Shown here in pieces: positions 25,421 to 34,629 of a DNA stretch of 64,000 nt (its first letter is position 1; each line of letters starts with the position of its first letter). The stretch comes from JB111 sp052093225 (GTDB lineage Bacteria > Actinomycetota > Actinomycetes > Actinomycetales > Actinomycetaceae). Where the stretch lies: positions 10,548-74,547 of the forward strand of contig JBQDDG010000010.1 in NCBI GenBank assembly GCA_052093225.1. Reading direction: 5' to 3'. A model generated the notes under the pieces. It made no database searches, was not told where the DNA came from, and saw nothing but the letters and a program-made list of their open reading frames with translations. The position numbers and the translations under genes are program-made.

Positions 25421-27007
25421 TCACGCGCGCAGCAGCTCGACGATCTGCGCGACCGCACGCCGCGCGGCCCGCGTCGCCCCGATCGTCGAGGCCGCCGGCC
25501 CGTAGCCGGCGAGGTGCAGCCGCGGCTCCCGGACCACCTCGGTCCCCCGTACGAGCACCCCGCCCTCGGGCGTCCGGATCCGCAGCGGCCGCAGGTGGCG
25601 CAGCTCGTGCCGGAACCCGGTGGCCCACACGATGGTGTCCACGGGGGTGACCGTGCCGTCCGCCTCGACCACGCCGTCCTCGGTGATCGCGGTGAACATC
25701 TCGCGGCGGGCGAGGATCCCCGCATCGATGGCCCGCTGGGTGGCCGGCCCGAGGTGGAGGCCGGTCTCGGCGACGACGGGCAGCGGCCGCAGGCCCTGCT
25801 CGACCCGCTCGGCCACCCGGTGCTCGACGCCGCGGCCCGCCTCCTGGTCGAACATGTCCGTGCTCCAGCGCGGCGGGGTCCGCGTGTACCAGAACGTCTC
25901 GGCGACCCGGGCGATCTCGAGCACGTGCCCCACCCCGGAGATGCCGCCGCCGACGACCGCCACCCGGTCGCCCTGGTGCTCGGCCGGCCCGTCGTAGTCG
26001 TGCGTGTGGAGCTGGGTGCCGCGGAAGGTCGCGGCGCCGGGCACGCTCGGCCAGAACGGCCGCGACCAGGTGCCGGTGGCCGAGATGACGGCGCGCGCCG
26101 CCCAGCTCCCGTGGTCGGTGGTGACGAGCAGGCGGCCGCGAGGGTCGTCGTCCATCCGTTCGACGGCGGTGACGACGACGGGCCGCAGGACCGGGAGGTC
26201 GAACATGTCCTCGTAGGTCGCGAAGTAGCGGGGCAGCGCGGTGCTCGCCGTCTCGGCGGGGTGGGGGCGCGGGAAGCCGGCGCCCGGCAGGTCGTGGATG
26301 CCGTTGACCGTGTCCATCGTCAGCGTCGGCCACCGGTGCCGCCACGCGCCGCCGGGCGCGTCCTCGGCGTCGAGCACCACGAAGTCCGGGACCGGGCGCG
26401 GCGCCTCGCGCCGGTGCCGGGCGGTGACGAGCGCGGACGGGTCGCCGGCGTACCCGGTGAACCCCCGGCGCAGCAGCCGGTGCGCGGCGGACAGTCCGGC
26501 CTGCCCCGCCCCGACGACGACGACGTCGATCTCCCGCGGGGCCGTCGCACCGCCGGCCGCGTGGTCACGTGCGGCGCCAGGCCCGGCGTCGGACGCGGCG
26601 CCGGCCGCTGCATCCGACGCTGCGCCCGACGCCCCGGTGCTCGTGCTCGTGCTCGTGCCGATCGAGACCTTCCGCCGCGGGCTCAGGGTCAGTCGTTCGC
26701 CGTCGGGGTCGCCGGTGGGTGAAAGCACGGGGACCCAGCCGACCGGGCCTCTGGTGGGCGTGACGCTCGTGACGTACTCGCCCCAGAGGTCACCGCCGTC
26801 GTCACGCAGTCCCCCGCGGTCCCGGCCTCCGGCAGAGCTCCCCGCCCCTGCGGACCCGGCGCTCCCGCCGTCCCGACCCGGCGCCGCTCTCCCGGCACCC
26901 GCACCCGGGCTCCGGGCGCCCGGACCTGCGACGTCGCGTCCCGGACCCGTCGATGCGCCCGGCGCCGTGGGCTCGGGTTCCCCCGGCCCCGACGACGCGC
27001 TGCTCAT
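25421..27007 (-). CDS. Flavin-containing monooxygenase-like NAD(P)/FAD protein
   Basis: A 528-residue protein. The first 150 residues are low-complexity Gly/Ala/Ser, including STSTSTG and repeated AASDA. The FAD motif VVVVGAGQAGLSAAHRLL follows, then APGGAWRHRWPTL typical of FMO/CzcO-like enzymes, a second dinucleotide motif VAVVGGGISGVG and the closing VWATGFRHEL. It probably hydroxylates or oxygenates a small substrate with NADPH. TACCGT at 27014-27019 lies six bases before the ATG at 27007 (leaderless). A back-to-back leaderless promoter serves the gene at 27119. Confidence 0.88.
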   Translation of the reverse strand: MSSASSGPGEPEPTAPGASTGPGRDVAGPGARSPGAGAGRAAPGRDGGSAGSAGAGSSAGGRDRGGLRDDGGDLWGEYVTSVTPTRGPVGWVPVLSPTGDPDGERLTLSPRRKVSIGTSTSTSTGASGAASDAAAGAASDAGPGAARDHAAGGATAPREIDVVVVGAGQAGLSAAHRLLRRGFTGYAGDPSALVTARHRREAPRPVPDFVVLDAEDAPGGAWRHRWPTLTMDTVNGIHDLPGAGFPRPHPAETASTALPRYFATYEDMFDLPVLRPVVVTAVERMDDDPRGRLLVTTDHGSWAARAVISATGTWSRPFWPSVPGAATFRGTQLHTHDYDGPAEHQGDRVAVVGGGISGVGHVLEIARVAETFWYTRTPPRWSTDMFDQEAGRGVEHRVAERVEQGLRPLPVVAETGLHLGPATQRAIDAGILARREMFTAITEDGVVEADGTVTPVDTIVWATGFRHELRHLRPLRIRTPEGGVLVRGTEVVREPRLHLAGYGPAASTIGATRAARRAVAQIVELLRA

Positions 27008-27118
27008 GTCGCGACGGTACCCGCCCGGGCGCCGCGGCGACCTGTGGACGACCGGCTCCGCGCAGTACCTCGGCACGCCACGGGGCCGGGCGTCGCCGCG
27101 GGAACGTACCGTGTGCGG

Positions 27119-27430
27119 GTGAGCGACGAGACGAGCCCCGGGCGTGACGACGCGCGCCCGGACGACGGCCCGCGCACCTACGAGCCCGCGCGCCTCGGGA
27201 GCTCGCCGCTGCACCGGATGCCCACCGTGTCGGTCATCGCGTTCGCGGTCATCGTCGTCATCGTCGCGTCCGTGACCCGCGGGCCGGTGCGGTGGCTGAT
27301 GCTCGCCGTCGTGCTCGTCGCGGCCCTGAGCGCGTGGCGCTCCGCCCGTATCCGTGCGCGCCGGGCGCGCGAGCAGCAAGGCCGTCCGGGTGACACGCGC
27401 GCGCCGGGGCCGGACGTGGACCGGGCGTAA
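27119..27430 (+). CDS. Small membrane protein of unknown function
   Basis: A 103-residue protein with an acidic N-terminus, two adjacent membrane helices (about 34-53 and 58-75) and a basic Arg-rich C-terminus. The GTG at 27119 is chosen because TACCGT (27107-27112) lies exactly six bases upstream; a longer frame from 27044 would cross this promoter. The SprT-like gene starts four bases after its stop. Not recognised. Confidence 0.75.
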   Translation: MSDETSPGRDDARPDDGPRTYEPARLGSSPLHRMPTVSVIAFAVIVVIVASVTRGPVRWLMLAVVLVAALSAWRSARIRARRAREQQGRPGDTRAPGPDVDRA

Positions 27431-27434
27431 CGAC

Positions 27435-27890
27435 GTGGAGGGACGTGACGCGCTGCGCCTCGCGCGCGGCCTGGTCGAGCAGCACGGCCTGAAGGGCTGG
27501 ACGGTCACCTTCGACCGTGCCGTCCGCCGCGCCGGCGCCACCCACTTCGCCGACCGGCGGATCTCGCTCTCCCGGCACCTCGTGGCCCTGTACTCCGAGG
27601 AGCAGGTCCACGACGTGGTGCTGCACGAGATCGCCCACGCCCTCGTGGGCCCGCGCGCGGGGCACGGGCCGAGGTGGCGCGCCGCCGTGACGAGCATCGG
27701 CGGCTCGCCCCGGCGCACGACGGCGGCCGACGCCCCCACCGTCCCCGCCCCGTGGCTGGGCCTCTGCCCGGCGGGCCACCGCCACGAGCGCTACCAGCGC
27801 CCCCGCTCGACCTACCTGTGCCGACGCTGCCCCGCCCCGTACCGCCGTCGGGCGGTCATCTCCTGGACGAACGTGTCGAGGGCGGCGTGA
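27435..27890 (+). CDS. SprT-like zinc metalloprotease-fold protein
   Basis: A 151-residue SprT-like domain. HEIAH (64-68) with a downstream His at 77 (RAGHGPRW) gives the zinc-binding active site. A C-terminal zinc ribbon has Cys111, His115, Cys129 and Cys132. GTG start at 27435. Its stop overlaps the GTG of the sugar permease, so the two are translationally coupled although functionally unrelated. The protein substrate is unknown. Confidence 0.88.
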   Translation: MEGRDALRLARGLVEQHGLKGWTVTFDRAVRRAGATHFADRRISLSRHLVALYSEEQVHDVVLHEIAHALVGPRAGHGPRWRAAVTSIGGSPRRTTAADAPTVPAPWLGLCPAGHRHERYQRPRSTYLCRRCPAPYRRRAVISWTNVSRAA

Positions 27891-28924
27891 CCGACCGGAC
27901 CCCGCCCGGCACGACGACGTCGCCCGCCCCCCGCGGGGCGGCCTCCGGCGGGGTGTCCTCCAGCGAAGCGGCCCCCGACGGGACGACCTCGCGCGGAGCG
28001 ACCTCCCGCGGGGCGGTCGCCGGCCGCAGCCTCCCTCCCTCGGTCCGCGCCCGGCGTCGCCGCGAGACGACGGCCGCCTACGCGCTGCTCGCGCCGTCGC
28101 TGTTCGGCCTTCTCGCCTTCCTCCTGCTGCCGGTGGTGCTCGTGCTCGGCATGAGCCTCACGCACTACGACCTGCTCTCCCCGCCGGAGTGGGCGGGGCT
28201 GGACAACTACGCCGAGCTCGTGGGCTCGTCGCAGTTCCGCAACTCGCTCCTGGTCACCGGCCTGTACGTGCTCATGGCGATCCCGCTGACGGTCGGCGTG
28301 GGCCTGGTCCTCGCGGTCCTGCTCAACCGGCACCTGCCGGGCTCCGGGCTCCTGCGCGTGATCTACGTGCTGCCGTGGGTGTGCTCGCCGCTGGCCCTCG
28401 GCGTCGTGTGGGAGTGGATGCTCGCGCCGTCCGCCGGTGCCGTCAACGCGCTGATCGGCCAGCGGGTGGAGTGGATGAGCGAGCCGGCGCTCGCCCTCCC
28501 GGCGGTCGCGTTCGTCTCGGCTTGGTCCTCGATCGGCTACGTCTCGCTGTTCTTCCTCGCGGGCCTCCAGCAGATCCCCACCAGCGTCTACGAGGCCGCG
28601 CGGCTCGACGGCGCCGGCCCCTTCCGCCTGCTGACCTCGATCACGGTCCCGCTGCTGCGGCCGACGATGTTCTTCGTCCTCGTCACCACGGTCATCTCGA
28701 GCTTCCAGGTCTACGACCTCGTGTACGGCCTCACGGGCGGCAGCCCCGGGTACCCCTCGGGCAGCACCGACGTCATCGCGGCGCGCATCTACCACGAGGC
28801 GTTCGTGGCGCTCGACCTGGGCAGCGCGTCGGCCATGGCGGTCGTGCTGTTCCTCGTGCTCGTCGTCGTCACCCTCGTCCAGCAGCGGTACTTCGCCGCC
28901 CGTACCACCTACGACATGTCATGA
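27887..28924 (+). CDS. Sugar ABC transporter permease (MalF/UgpA type)
   Basis: A 345-residue inner membrane permease with a disordered N-terminal 45 residues (repeated TTSRGATSRGA words), six membrane helices and the EAA loop YEAARLDGAGPFRLLTSITVP. It carries the cytoplasmic coupling motif of carbohydrate importers (CUT1). The GTG start overlaps the sprT-like stop. No ATPase gene is nearby; CUT1 systems often share a genome-encoded MsiK-type ATPase. Confidence 0.92.
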   Translation: MTDRTPPGTTTSPAPRGAASGGVSSSEAAPDGTTSRGATSRGAVAGRSLPPSVRARRRRETTAAYALLAPSLFGLLAFLLLPVVLVLGMSLTHYDLLSPPEWAGLDNYAELVGSSQFRNSLLVTGLYVLMAIPLTVGVGLVLAVLLNRHLPGSGLLRVIYVLPWVCSPLALGVVWEWMLAPSAGAVNALIGQRVEWMSEPALALPAVAFVSAWSSIGYVSLFFLAGLQQIPTSVYEAARLDGAGPFRLLTSITVPLLRPTMFFVLVTTVISSFQVYDLVYGLTGGSPGYPSGSTDVIAARIYHEAFVALDLGSASAMAVVLFLVLVVVTLVQQRYFAARTTYDMS

Positions 28925-29877
28925 GCACGAACCAGCCGGACTCCCAGCTCACCCGGATCCAGTCCGCCCGCGAGGAGGGGGCGGGCGACGGCGGACCCGG
29001 GGCGCCGCTCGACCGCGCCGCACAGACGTCGCGCCGAAGGCGCCGCACCACCCTCGGCCGCGGCTCCGCGCACCTGCTCACCTACCTGCTCCTGCTGGCC
29101 GGCGCCGTCGTCACGCTCGTCCCGCTGCTCCTGCCGGTGATGACGGCCCTGAAGACGGACCGCCAGTTCGCCACCGGGAGCCCGCTCGAGCTGCCGGACC
29201 CGCTGACGCTGGACAACTTCCGGGCGCTGTTCGAGGAGGGTGCCGGGTTCTGGGTGCCGATCGTGGTGACCGTGCAGATGGTCGTGGTCCTCGTGCTCGG
29301 GCAGCTCGTCGCCTCGATCCTCGCCGCGTACGCGTTCGCCACGCTCGAGTTCCGGTGGCGGGAGACGCTCTTCTGGCTCTACCTGGCCACCCTCATGGTC
29401 CCGGCCGTCGTCACGATCATCCCCCTGTACACGATGATGACCTGGCTCGACCTGAAGAACACGTTCGCCGGCCTCGTCGTGCCCTTCGTCCTCGGCTCCC
29501 CCTACGCCGTGTTCCTGCTGCGGCAGAACTTCAGGTCGATGCCGCGCGAGCTGCTCGACGCCGCCACCCTCGACGGCGCCGGCGTGCTGCGCCGGCTCTG
29601 GTCGGTCGTGCTGCCGGTCAACCGGCCGATCGTCGTCACGCTGCTGCTCATCACCGTCGTCACGCAGTGGAACAGCTTCCTGTGGCCGTCGATCATCGCG
29701 CCGCGCCCCGAGTGGCACGTGCTCACCACCGCGACGGCCTCGATGCAGACCCAGTACGACGACCGGGTCGTGCTCGTCATGGCCGCCGCCGTCGTGGCGA
29801 TGGCGCCGCTCATCGTGCTGTTCCTGATCTTCCAGCGGCACATCACCTCCGCGATCGGCGTCGGCGCCGGCCGCTGA
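28921..29877 (+). CDS. Sugar ABC transporter permease (MalG/UgpE type)
   Basis: A 318-residue CUT1 permease with six membrane helices and the EAA motif LLDAATLDGAGVLRRLWSVVLP. Its ATG overlaps the first permease's stop (ATGA). An 18-bp hairpin element follows directly after the stop. Confidence 0.92.
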   Translation: MSTNQPDSQLTRIQSAREEGAGDGGPGAPLDRAAQTSRRRRRTTLGRGSAHLLTYLLLLAGAVVTLVPLLLPVMTALKTDRQFATGSPLELPDPLTLDNFRALFEEGAGFWVPIVVTVQMVVVLVLGQLVASILAAYAFATLEFRWRETLFWLYLATLMVPAVVTIIPLYTMMTWLDLKNTFAGLVVPFVLGSPYAVFLLRQNFRSMPRELLDAATLDGAGVLRRLWSVVLPVNRPIVVTLLLITVVTQWNSFLWPSIIAPRPEWHVLTTATASMQTQYDDRVVLVMAAAVVAMAPLIVLFLIFQRHITSAIGVGAGR

Positions 29878-29882
29878 CCCGT

Positions 29883-29938
29883 CGAGATTGCGGTTCGTCG
29901 TCGGGGCCGACCACCCGCCGCGACGACCCGCAATCTCG
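29883..29938. repeat. Hairpin element carrying the dispersed word CGAGATTGCGGTTCGT
   Basis: CGAGATTGCGG (29883-29893) and CCGCAATCTCG (29928-29938) pair perfectly, and after one mismatch TCGTCG/CGACGA extends the stem. The left arm matches the 16-base word repeated at 4498-4579. It lies six bases after the permease stop and may act as a terminator or attenuator between permease and binding-protein genes. Confidence 0.8.
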
Positions 29939-29984
29939 GCGACCGGAGGGCAAGATCACCGGGCGGGGCGCGCGGCAACTGCTG

Positions 29985-29990
29985 TAATCT
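29985..29990 (+). promoter_or_regulatory. -10 element upstream of the sugar-binding protein gene
   Basis: TAATCT, with a leader of about 30 bases before the ATG at 30028. The -35 is weak. It would let the binding protein be made in excess of the permeases. Confidence 0.35.
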
Positions 29991-30027
29991 TCAACTTTCC
30001 CCGCCCTGAGGCCTCCTGGAGGACCTG

Positions 30028-31368
30028 ATGCACCGAGCTCGCCGCCCCCGCCTGACCGCCGCCGTGGTGACGGCCGCAGCACTGACCCTGGCCGCGTGCT
30101 CCCCTGGCTCCGACGACGGCTCCTCCACCGCGGAGGACGGCTCGACCGTCGTCACGTTCCGCCTGTGGGACGAGGCCGCCGCCGAGGCGTACGAGGCCTC
30201 GTTCGAGGAGTTCACCGCGCAGAACCCGGACATCACCGTCGATGTCGAGGTGATCGCGTGGGCCGACTACTGGACGCAGCTACCCCTCGACGTCCAGTCC
30301 GGCGACATGGCGGACATCTTCTGGACCAACACCTCGAACTTCGGTACCTACGCGGACAACGGCACGCTGCTGGACATCGACGAGACCCTCGGCGAGGACC
30401 ACGACGAGTGGGAGCAGTCGGTCGTCGACCTCTACACGCGCGACGGCGTCAACTACGGCGTCCCGCAGCTGTGGGACTCGATCGCGCTCTTCTACAACGC
30501 CGAGCTCGTCGAGGAGGCCGGCGTCGACGTCAGCGACCTGCAGTGGCGCCCCGACGCCGCCGAGGGCGACACCCTGCTCGAGGCCACCACCGCCCTGACG
30601 ACCGACGCCGAGGGCCGCCACCCCGGCGAGGACGGGTTCGACGCCGACACGCGCGCGACCTTCGGGTTCAACAGCCAGGCCGACCTCCAGGCGATCTACG
30701 TCGACTTCCTCGCGCAGAACGGCGCGCAGTTCCAGGACCCGGAGACGGACGCCTTCGCGTTCGACAGCCCCGAGGGCGTCGAGGCGTTCCAGTACCTCGT
30801 CGACCTCGTCAACACCCACGAGGTCGCGCCGTCGGCGGCGGACACGAACGTCAACGGCGACCACGCCCGGGACCTCTTCGTGCAGGGCGACCTCGGCCTG
30901 TTCCAGTCCGGCCCCTACTCGCTGCCGCAGATCGCGGAGAACGCCGAGTTCGAGTGGGGCATCGCGCCGATGGTCGCGGGCCCGGAGGGGCGGATCGGCG
31001 TGGTCCACGGCGTCGCCGCCGTCGGCAACGCCCAGACCGACGACCTCGAGGCGACCACCGAGGTGCTGCGCTGGCTGGGTTCGGCCGAGGGCCAGACGCC
31101 GCTCGGCGAGCAGGGCGCCGCGTTCCCGGGCGCCACGGACGCCCAGCAGTCCTACATCGACTACTGGGCCGAGCAGGGCGTGGACGTCAGTGTCTTCGTC
31201 GACGCCGCGCAGGAGCCGACCGCGCCCTCGCCCGTCGGGGCCGAGATCAACGCCGGCTCGAACGTCATCACCCCGATCTTCCAGGACATGTTCCTCGGCG
31301 CGATCCCGGTCGAGGAGGCGCTCGCCCAGGCCCAGGAGGAGGGCAACGCGGAGATGGGCATCGAGTAG
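30028..31368 (+). CDS. Sugar ABC transporter substrate-binding lipoprotein
   Basis: A 446-residue SBP family 1 protein with signal peptide and lipobox LTLAAC (Cys near 25). Typical features are FRLWDEAAAEAYEASFEEFTAQ near the start, DIFWTNTSNFG and VPQLWDSIALFYNAELVEEAGV. GGAGGA precedes the ATG. It partners the two upstream permeases. The sugar is not deducible. Confidence 0.92.
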   Translation: MHRARRPRLTAAVVTAAALTLAACSPGSDDGSSTAEDGSTVVTFRLWDEAAAEAYEASFEEFTAQNPDITVDVEVIAWADYWTQLPLDVQSGDMADIFWTNTSNFGTYADNGTLLDIDETLGEDHDEWEQSVVDLYTRDGVNYGVPQLWDSIALFYNAELVEEAGVDVSDLQWRPDAAEGDTLLEATTALTTDAEGRHPGEDGFDADTRATFGFNSQADLQAIYVDFLAQNGAQFQDPETDAFAFDSPEGVEAFQYLVDLVNTHEVAPSAADTNVNGDHARDLFVQGDLGLFQSGPYSLPQIAENAEFEWGIAPMVAGPEGRIGVVHGVAAVGNAQTDDLEATTEVLRWLGSAEGQTPLGEQGAAFPGATDAQQSYIDYWAEQGVDVSVFVDAAQEPTAPSPVGAEINAGSNVITPIFQDMFLGAIPVEEALAQAQEEGNAEMGIE

Positions 31369-31436
31369 TCGGAGACCGAGCGGTCGGGCCGGCGGTCCGC
31401 GCAGCGACCTGCACGTGCGCTCCATAGGCTGACCGC

Positions 31437-31742
31437 ATGCTCTTCGCCTTCTCCGTCGCCCCGACCGTCACCGACACCCCGGACGGATCCGTCTCCGAGG
31501 CCGTCGCCCGCGCCGTCGGCATCGTGCGCGACTCGGGCCTGCCCCACGAGACCACCGCGATGTTCACGACCATCGAGGGCGAGTGGGACGAGGTCATGCC
31601 CGTCATCAAGCGGGCCTGCGACGTGGTCGCCGAGGTCAGCCCCCGCGTCAGCCTGGTGATCAAGGCCGACCTGCGTCCCGGCTACACCGGCCAGCTGAGC
31701 GCCAAGGTCGAGCGCGTCGAGGAGCACCTCCGGGGCGACTGA
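31437..31742 (+). CDS. Thiamine-binding-like protein (MTH1187/YkoF family)
   Basis: A 101-residue ferredoxin-like fold protein of the MTH1187/YkoF family (FSVAPTVTDTPDGSVSEAVARAV, then LPHETTAMFTTIEGEWDEVM), members of which bind thiamine or its pyrimidine. It is cytosolic. TAGGCT at 31425-31430 lies exactly six bases before the ATG (leaderless). It converges with the phosphatase gene across a 118-base gap holding a near-perfect 17-base direct repeat. Confidence 0.88.
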   Translation: MLFAFSVAPTVTDTPDGSVSEAVARAVGIVRDSGLPHETTAMFTTIEGEWDEVMPVIKRACDVVAEVSPRVSLVIKADLRPGYTGQLSAKVERVEEHLRGD

Positions 31743-31860
31743 CCCGCCGCCCGACGTCGCGCCGGCAGGCTCGCACCGAGCGCACCCGTCGGTCACGCGG
31801 CCCGGTATCGACCGCCGTCACGCTCTCCGATGCACCCGCCGGTCACGCACCGCCGGCGGC

Positions 31861-32394
31861 TCAGTGGTCGCGCAGCTCGGTGCGCCCCTGGGCCAGTGCC
31901 GCCGCGAGCGCGCGGGCGCCCGGCGCGAGCAGCGTGTAGGTGTCCTCGAAGTCGGCGTCGTCGCCCCACCAGGGGTCGGGCACGTCCAGCGACCCACCGA
32001 CCTCCGCGCCCGCCGCCCCCGGCTCCGCGTCCGCCGACCGCCACAGGGCGATCCGTCCGGGGTCGATGTCCGCCGTGCCGGCGAGCCGGCGGAGCCAGGA
32101 CGCGTGCTCCTCGGTCATGGTGAGGACCAGGTCGGCCTCGCGCAGGTCGTCGGCGTGGATCTTGCGCGCGGTGTGCGGGCGCACGTCGACGCCGTGGCGG
32201 CGCAGCGCGCTCGCGGCCCGCGGGTCGACGGGGTTGCCCGCCTCGTAGTCCGACGTGCCGCCGGAGACCACGTCGGCCTCGACGCCGGCGTTCTCCAGCG
32301 CGTCGGCGAGCATCATCTGGCCCATCGGCGAGCGGCAGATGTTGCCGGTGCACACGACGAGGACGCGGACGGGACGGGCGGCCGGGAGTCGCAT
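31861..32394 (-). CDS. Low-molecular-weight protein-tyrosine phosphatase
   Basis: A 177-residue LMW-PTP. The P-loop CTGNICRSP lies at 15-23 near the N-terminus, and the general acid loop reads DPWWGDDADFED near 139-150. It dephosphorylates tyrosine on proteins; the target is unknown. CACACT (32401-32406) six bases before the ATG suggests a leaderless start. It is divergent from the lipoprotein at 32571. Confidence 0.93.
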   Translation of the reverse strand: MRLPAARPVRVLVVCTGNICRSPMGQMMLADALENAGVEADVVSGGTSDYEAGNPVDPRAASALRRHGVDVRPHTARKIHADDLREADLVLTMTEEHASWLRRLAGTADIDPGRIALWRSADAEPGAAGAEVGGSLDVPDPWWGDDADFEDTYTLLAPGARALAAALAQGRTELRDH

Positions 32395-32570
32395 GGTCCC
32401 AGTGTGTCAGCCGCCACGGCGCAGGGGGAGGCACCACGACGGCGTCCGGCTGCGCGCGTCCGCCCGGCCGCGCACGACCAGCCGGCCGCACCGCACCCGG
32501 CCGCCCTGCTACGCGCACGATGGCCCGGCCACGCGCGCGACCACCGCCCCCGGCGTGCCACGCTGGCCGC

Positions 32571-33374
32571 GTGACCCGCCGCCCGTCCGTCCTCGCTCTC
32601 GCCGCGCTCACCCTCACGCTGACCGCGTGCGGCTCCGACGACGAGGGTGGCGACGGGGGCGACGCCGGGTCCGACGCCGGGGCCACCCCCGTCGACGAGC
32701 TCGCCCCCGTCACGGACGAGACGGACTCGCCCCCCACCTGGCTCGAGGAGACGGGCGAACCGCGGGAGTCGGCGTCGGGCCTGTGCACGGACGCCTTCGC
32801 CGAGGGCCGCACCGAGCTGACGACGACGGAGCTCGCGGCCTGCCAGGTCGAGTCGCTCCAGCAGGTGGTCGGCTACGTGCAGACGACCGACGCCGGCGAT
32901 GACGCCCGCACGGAGCTGCGCGTGTCCACCGCGGACGGGCTCGCGGTGGAGGCGGACCTCGGGGTCGCGCACATGCTCGTCGTGGGCGAGCAGTGGTGGG
33001 CGTCGACCGACGGCGAGGACTGGCTCGAGCCGGACGAGGCCTCCGACGAGCCGCGCCTGTCCGGGGTCGAGGGCGCGGCGACGTCCCTCCAGCAGCTCCA
33101 CGACCCCTCCTCCACGGCCGGCGCGACCCAGCCGTTCGACCTCGAGGTCACGGGCTCGGCCAGCATCGACGGCGTCGAGGTCGCCGTCCTCTCCGGCAGC
33201 GGGGAGGGAGCCGGCGGCGAGCAGATGGACGTCGTCTACCACGCCACCCGGGACTACGTCGTGCTGCACTCACGCACCGAGGCGGCCGTCCCGAGCGGGT
33301 CCGCCACCACGACCACCGTCATCAGCGAGCTCGACCAGCCCCAGGACGTCGTCGCGCCGGACCGACGTCATTGA
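32571..33374 (+). CDS. Putative lipoprotein, possibly LppX/LolA-like
   Basis: A 267-residue lipoprotein with a short signal peptide (VTRRPSVLALAALTLTLTAC, lipid-accepting Cys20). An acidic linker precedes a beta-rich domain whose pattern (VGYVQTTD...LRVSTADGLAVEADLG...MLVVGEQWWASTDGEDWLE) recalls the LppX/LprG or LolA fold that carries lipids. The assignment is tentative. The GTG at 32571 is preferred because CACGCT lies six bases upstream. Confidence 0.78.
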   Translation: MTRRPSVLALAALTLTLTACGSDDEGGDGGDAGSDAGATPVDELAPVTDETDSPPTWLEETGEPRESASGLCTDAFAEGRTELTTTELAACQVESLQQVVGYVQTTDAGDDARTELRVSTADGLAVEADLGVAHMLVVGEQWWASTDGEDWLEPDEASDEPRLSGVEGAATSLQQLHDPSSTAGATQPFDLEVTGSASIDGVEVAVLSGSGEGAGGEQMDVVYHATRDYVVLHSRTEAAVPSGSATTTTVISELDQPQDVVAPDRRH

Positions 33375-33459
33375 GAGGTGGCTCACAGATCCGAGCCCCG
33401 TCCGGCACGTCGGGTCACAAGGCCGTAACGATGTCGGTGCCCAGACTTTGCTTTTTCCT

Positions 33460-33521
33460 GACCCGGACGGTCGACCGGAGAGCGGCCGTCAGGCGTGCCA
33501 TCATGGGAAAAGGTCCGGGTC
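33460..33521. promoter_or_regulatory. Long-range inverted repeat between lipoprotein and ehuB
   Basis: GACCCGGAC (33460-33468) and GTCCGGGTC (33513-33521) are perfect inverse copies separated by 44 bases. It may be part of a terminator for the lipoprotein gene or a regulator site for ehuB. Confidence 0.35.
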
Positions 33522-33564
33522 GTGGCCGCACCTCCCGCCGCACCCGATGGCCGAAATCCGCTGG

Positions 33565-33593
33565 TTGTGACCCCCGCCGGTCCTCCCTACTGT
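33565..33593 (+). promoter_or_regulatory. Promoter of the ehu operon
   Basis: TTGTGA (33565-33570), exactly 17 bases, then TACTGT (33588-33593): one of the best sigma-70-type promoters in the window. It gives a leader of about 85 bases before the TTG start of ehuB. Confidence 0.6.
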
Positions 33594-33686
33594 GGGCGCA
33601 AATCAGGGCGCCGCCTGCCTGCGGGCGTCGTTGCCCAACCCGAGCGCCCGCCGAGCACCACCGGGCCCCCGACCGGAAGGACCGCC

Positions 33687-34625
33687 TTGACCACTTCGAC
33701 ACGAAGCCGTGCGACCCGCATGATCCCCGTGGCCACGATGGCCGCACTCGCCCTCACGCTTGCCGCCTGCGCCGACGACAGCGAGGGCGACGCCCGCGGC
33801 GGCGACGACGGCGGGGAGTCGGGCTCCGGGGGCAGCGGCGCCTCCCTCACGCTCGAGGACCTCCAGGAGGCGGGCAGCGTCACCGTCGGTTTCGCCGGGG
33901 AGGCCCCGTACAGCTTCATGGAGGACGGCGAGCTCACCGGCGCGACCGTCGCCCTGCACGAGGCCGTCTGGGCCGAGCTCGGCGTCGACAACGTCGAGGG
34001 TATCCAGGCCGAGTTCGGCCAGCTCATCCAGGCGCTCACCGCCGAGCGCTTCGACGTGGTCGCCGCCGGCATGTCGATCCTGCCCGAGCGCTGCGAGCAG
34101 GCCATCTTCTCGGACCCCGAGTTCCAGTACACGACCGCGCTCATGGTCCCGGAGGGCAACCCCGCAGGGCTCGAGCCGACCATGCAGTCGGTCGAGGAGT
34201 CCGACGTCCAGATGGCCGCCATGACGGGCGCGATCGAGGCCACCTACGCCGCGGACCTCGGCATCGACGCCATGGAGGTCGGCACCCCCCAGGACGGCAT
34301 GGACGCCGTCGTCAACGGGCGTGCGGACGTCTTCGCCCTCACCGGCATCTCGCTCAACTGGATGGCGGACAACAACCCGGACGCGCCGATCGAGGTCACG
34401 GAGTCGTTCGTCGCCGAGATCGACGGCGTGGAGCAGGTCGGCGCCGGTGGCACCGTCTTCCGCAACGCCGACACCGAGCTGCGCGACGCCTACAACGAGG
34501 TCCTCGCGGACATCGTCGGCGACGAGGAGCGCTACCTCGAGATCGTCGGCGACTTCGGGTTCACGGCGGAGGAGCGGCCCTCCGGCGACCTGACCACCGA
34601 GCAGCTGTGCGCCGGAGACATCTGA
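33687..34625 (+). CDS. ehuB: Ectoine/hydroxyectoine-type ABC transporter substrate-binding protein EhuB
   Basis: A 312-residue SBP family 3 lipoprotein. The start is TTG at 33687, behind GGAAGG with 6-base spacing; it supplies a proper n-region (TSTRSRATR) before the hydrophobic core and lipobox LTLAAC. The ATG at 33720 would leave no charged n-region. The family region ILPERCEQAIFSDPEFQYTTALMVPEGN and the gene order ehuB-C-D-A support the ectoine assignment over a general polar amino acid importer, but ligand specificity is inferred. Confidence 0.8.
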   Translation: MTTSTRSRATRMIPVATMAALALTLAACADDSEGDARGGDDGGESGSGGSGASLTLEDLQEAGSVTVGFAGEAPYSFMEDGELTGATVALHEAVWAELGVDNVEGIQAEFGQLIQALTAERFDVVAAGMSILPERCEQAIFSDPEFQYTTALMVPEGNPAGLEPTMQSVEESDVQMAAMTGAIEATYAADLGIDAMEVGTPQDGMDAVVNGRADVFALTGISLNWMADNNPDAPIEVTESFVAEIDGVEQVGAGGTVFRNADTELRDAYNEVLADIVGDEERYLEIVGDFGFTAEERPSGDLTTEQLCAGDI

Positions 34626-34629
34626 TCCG

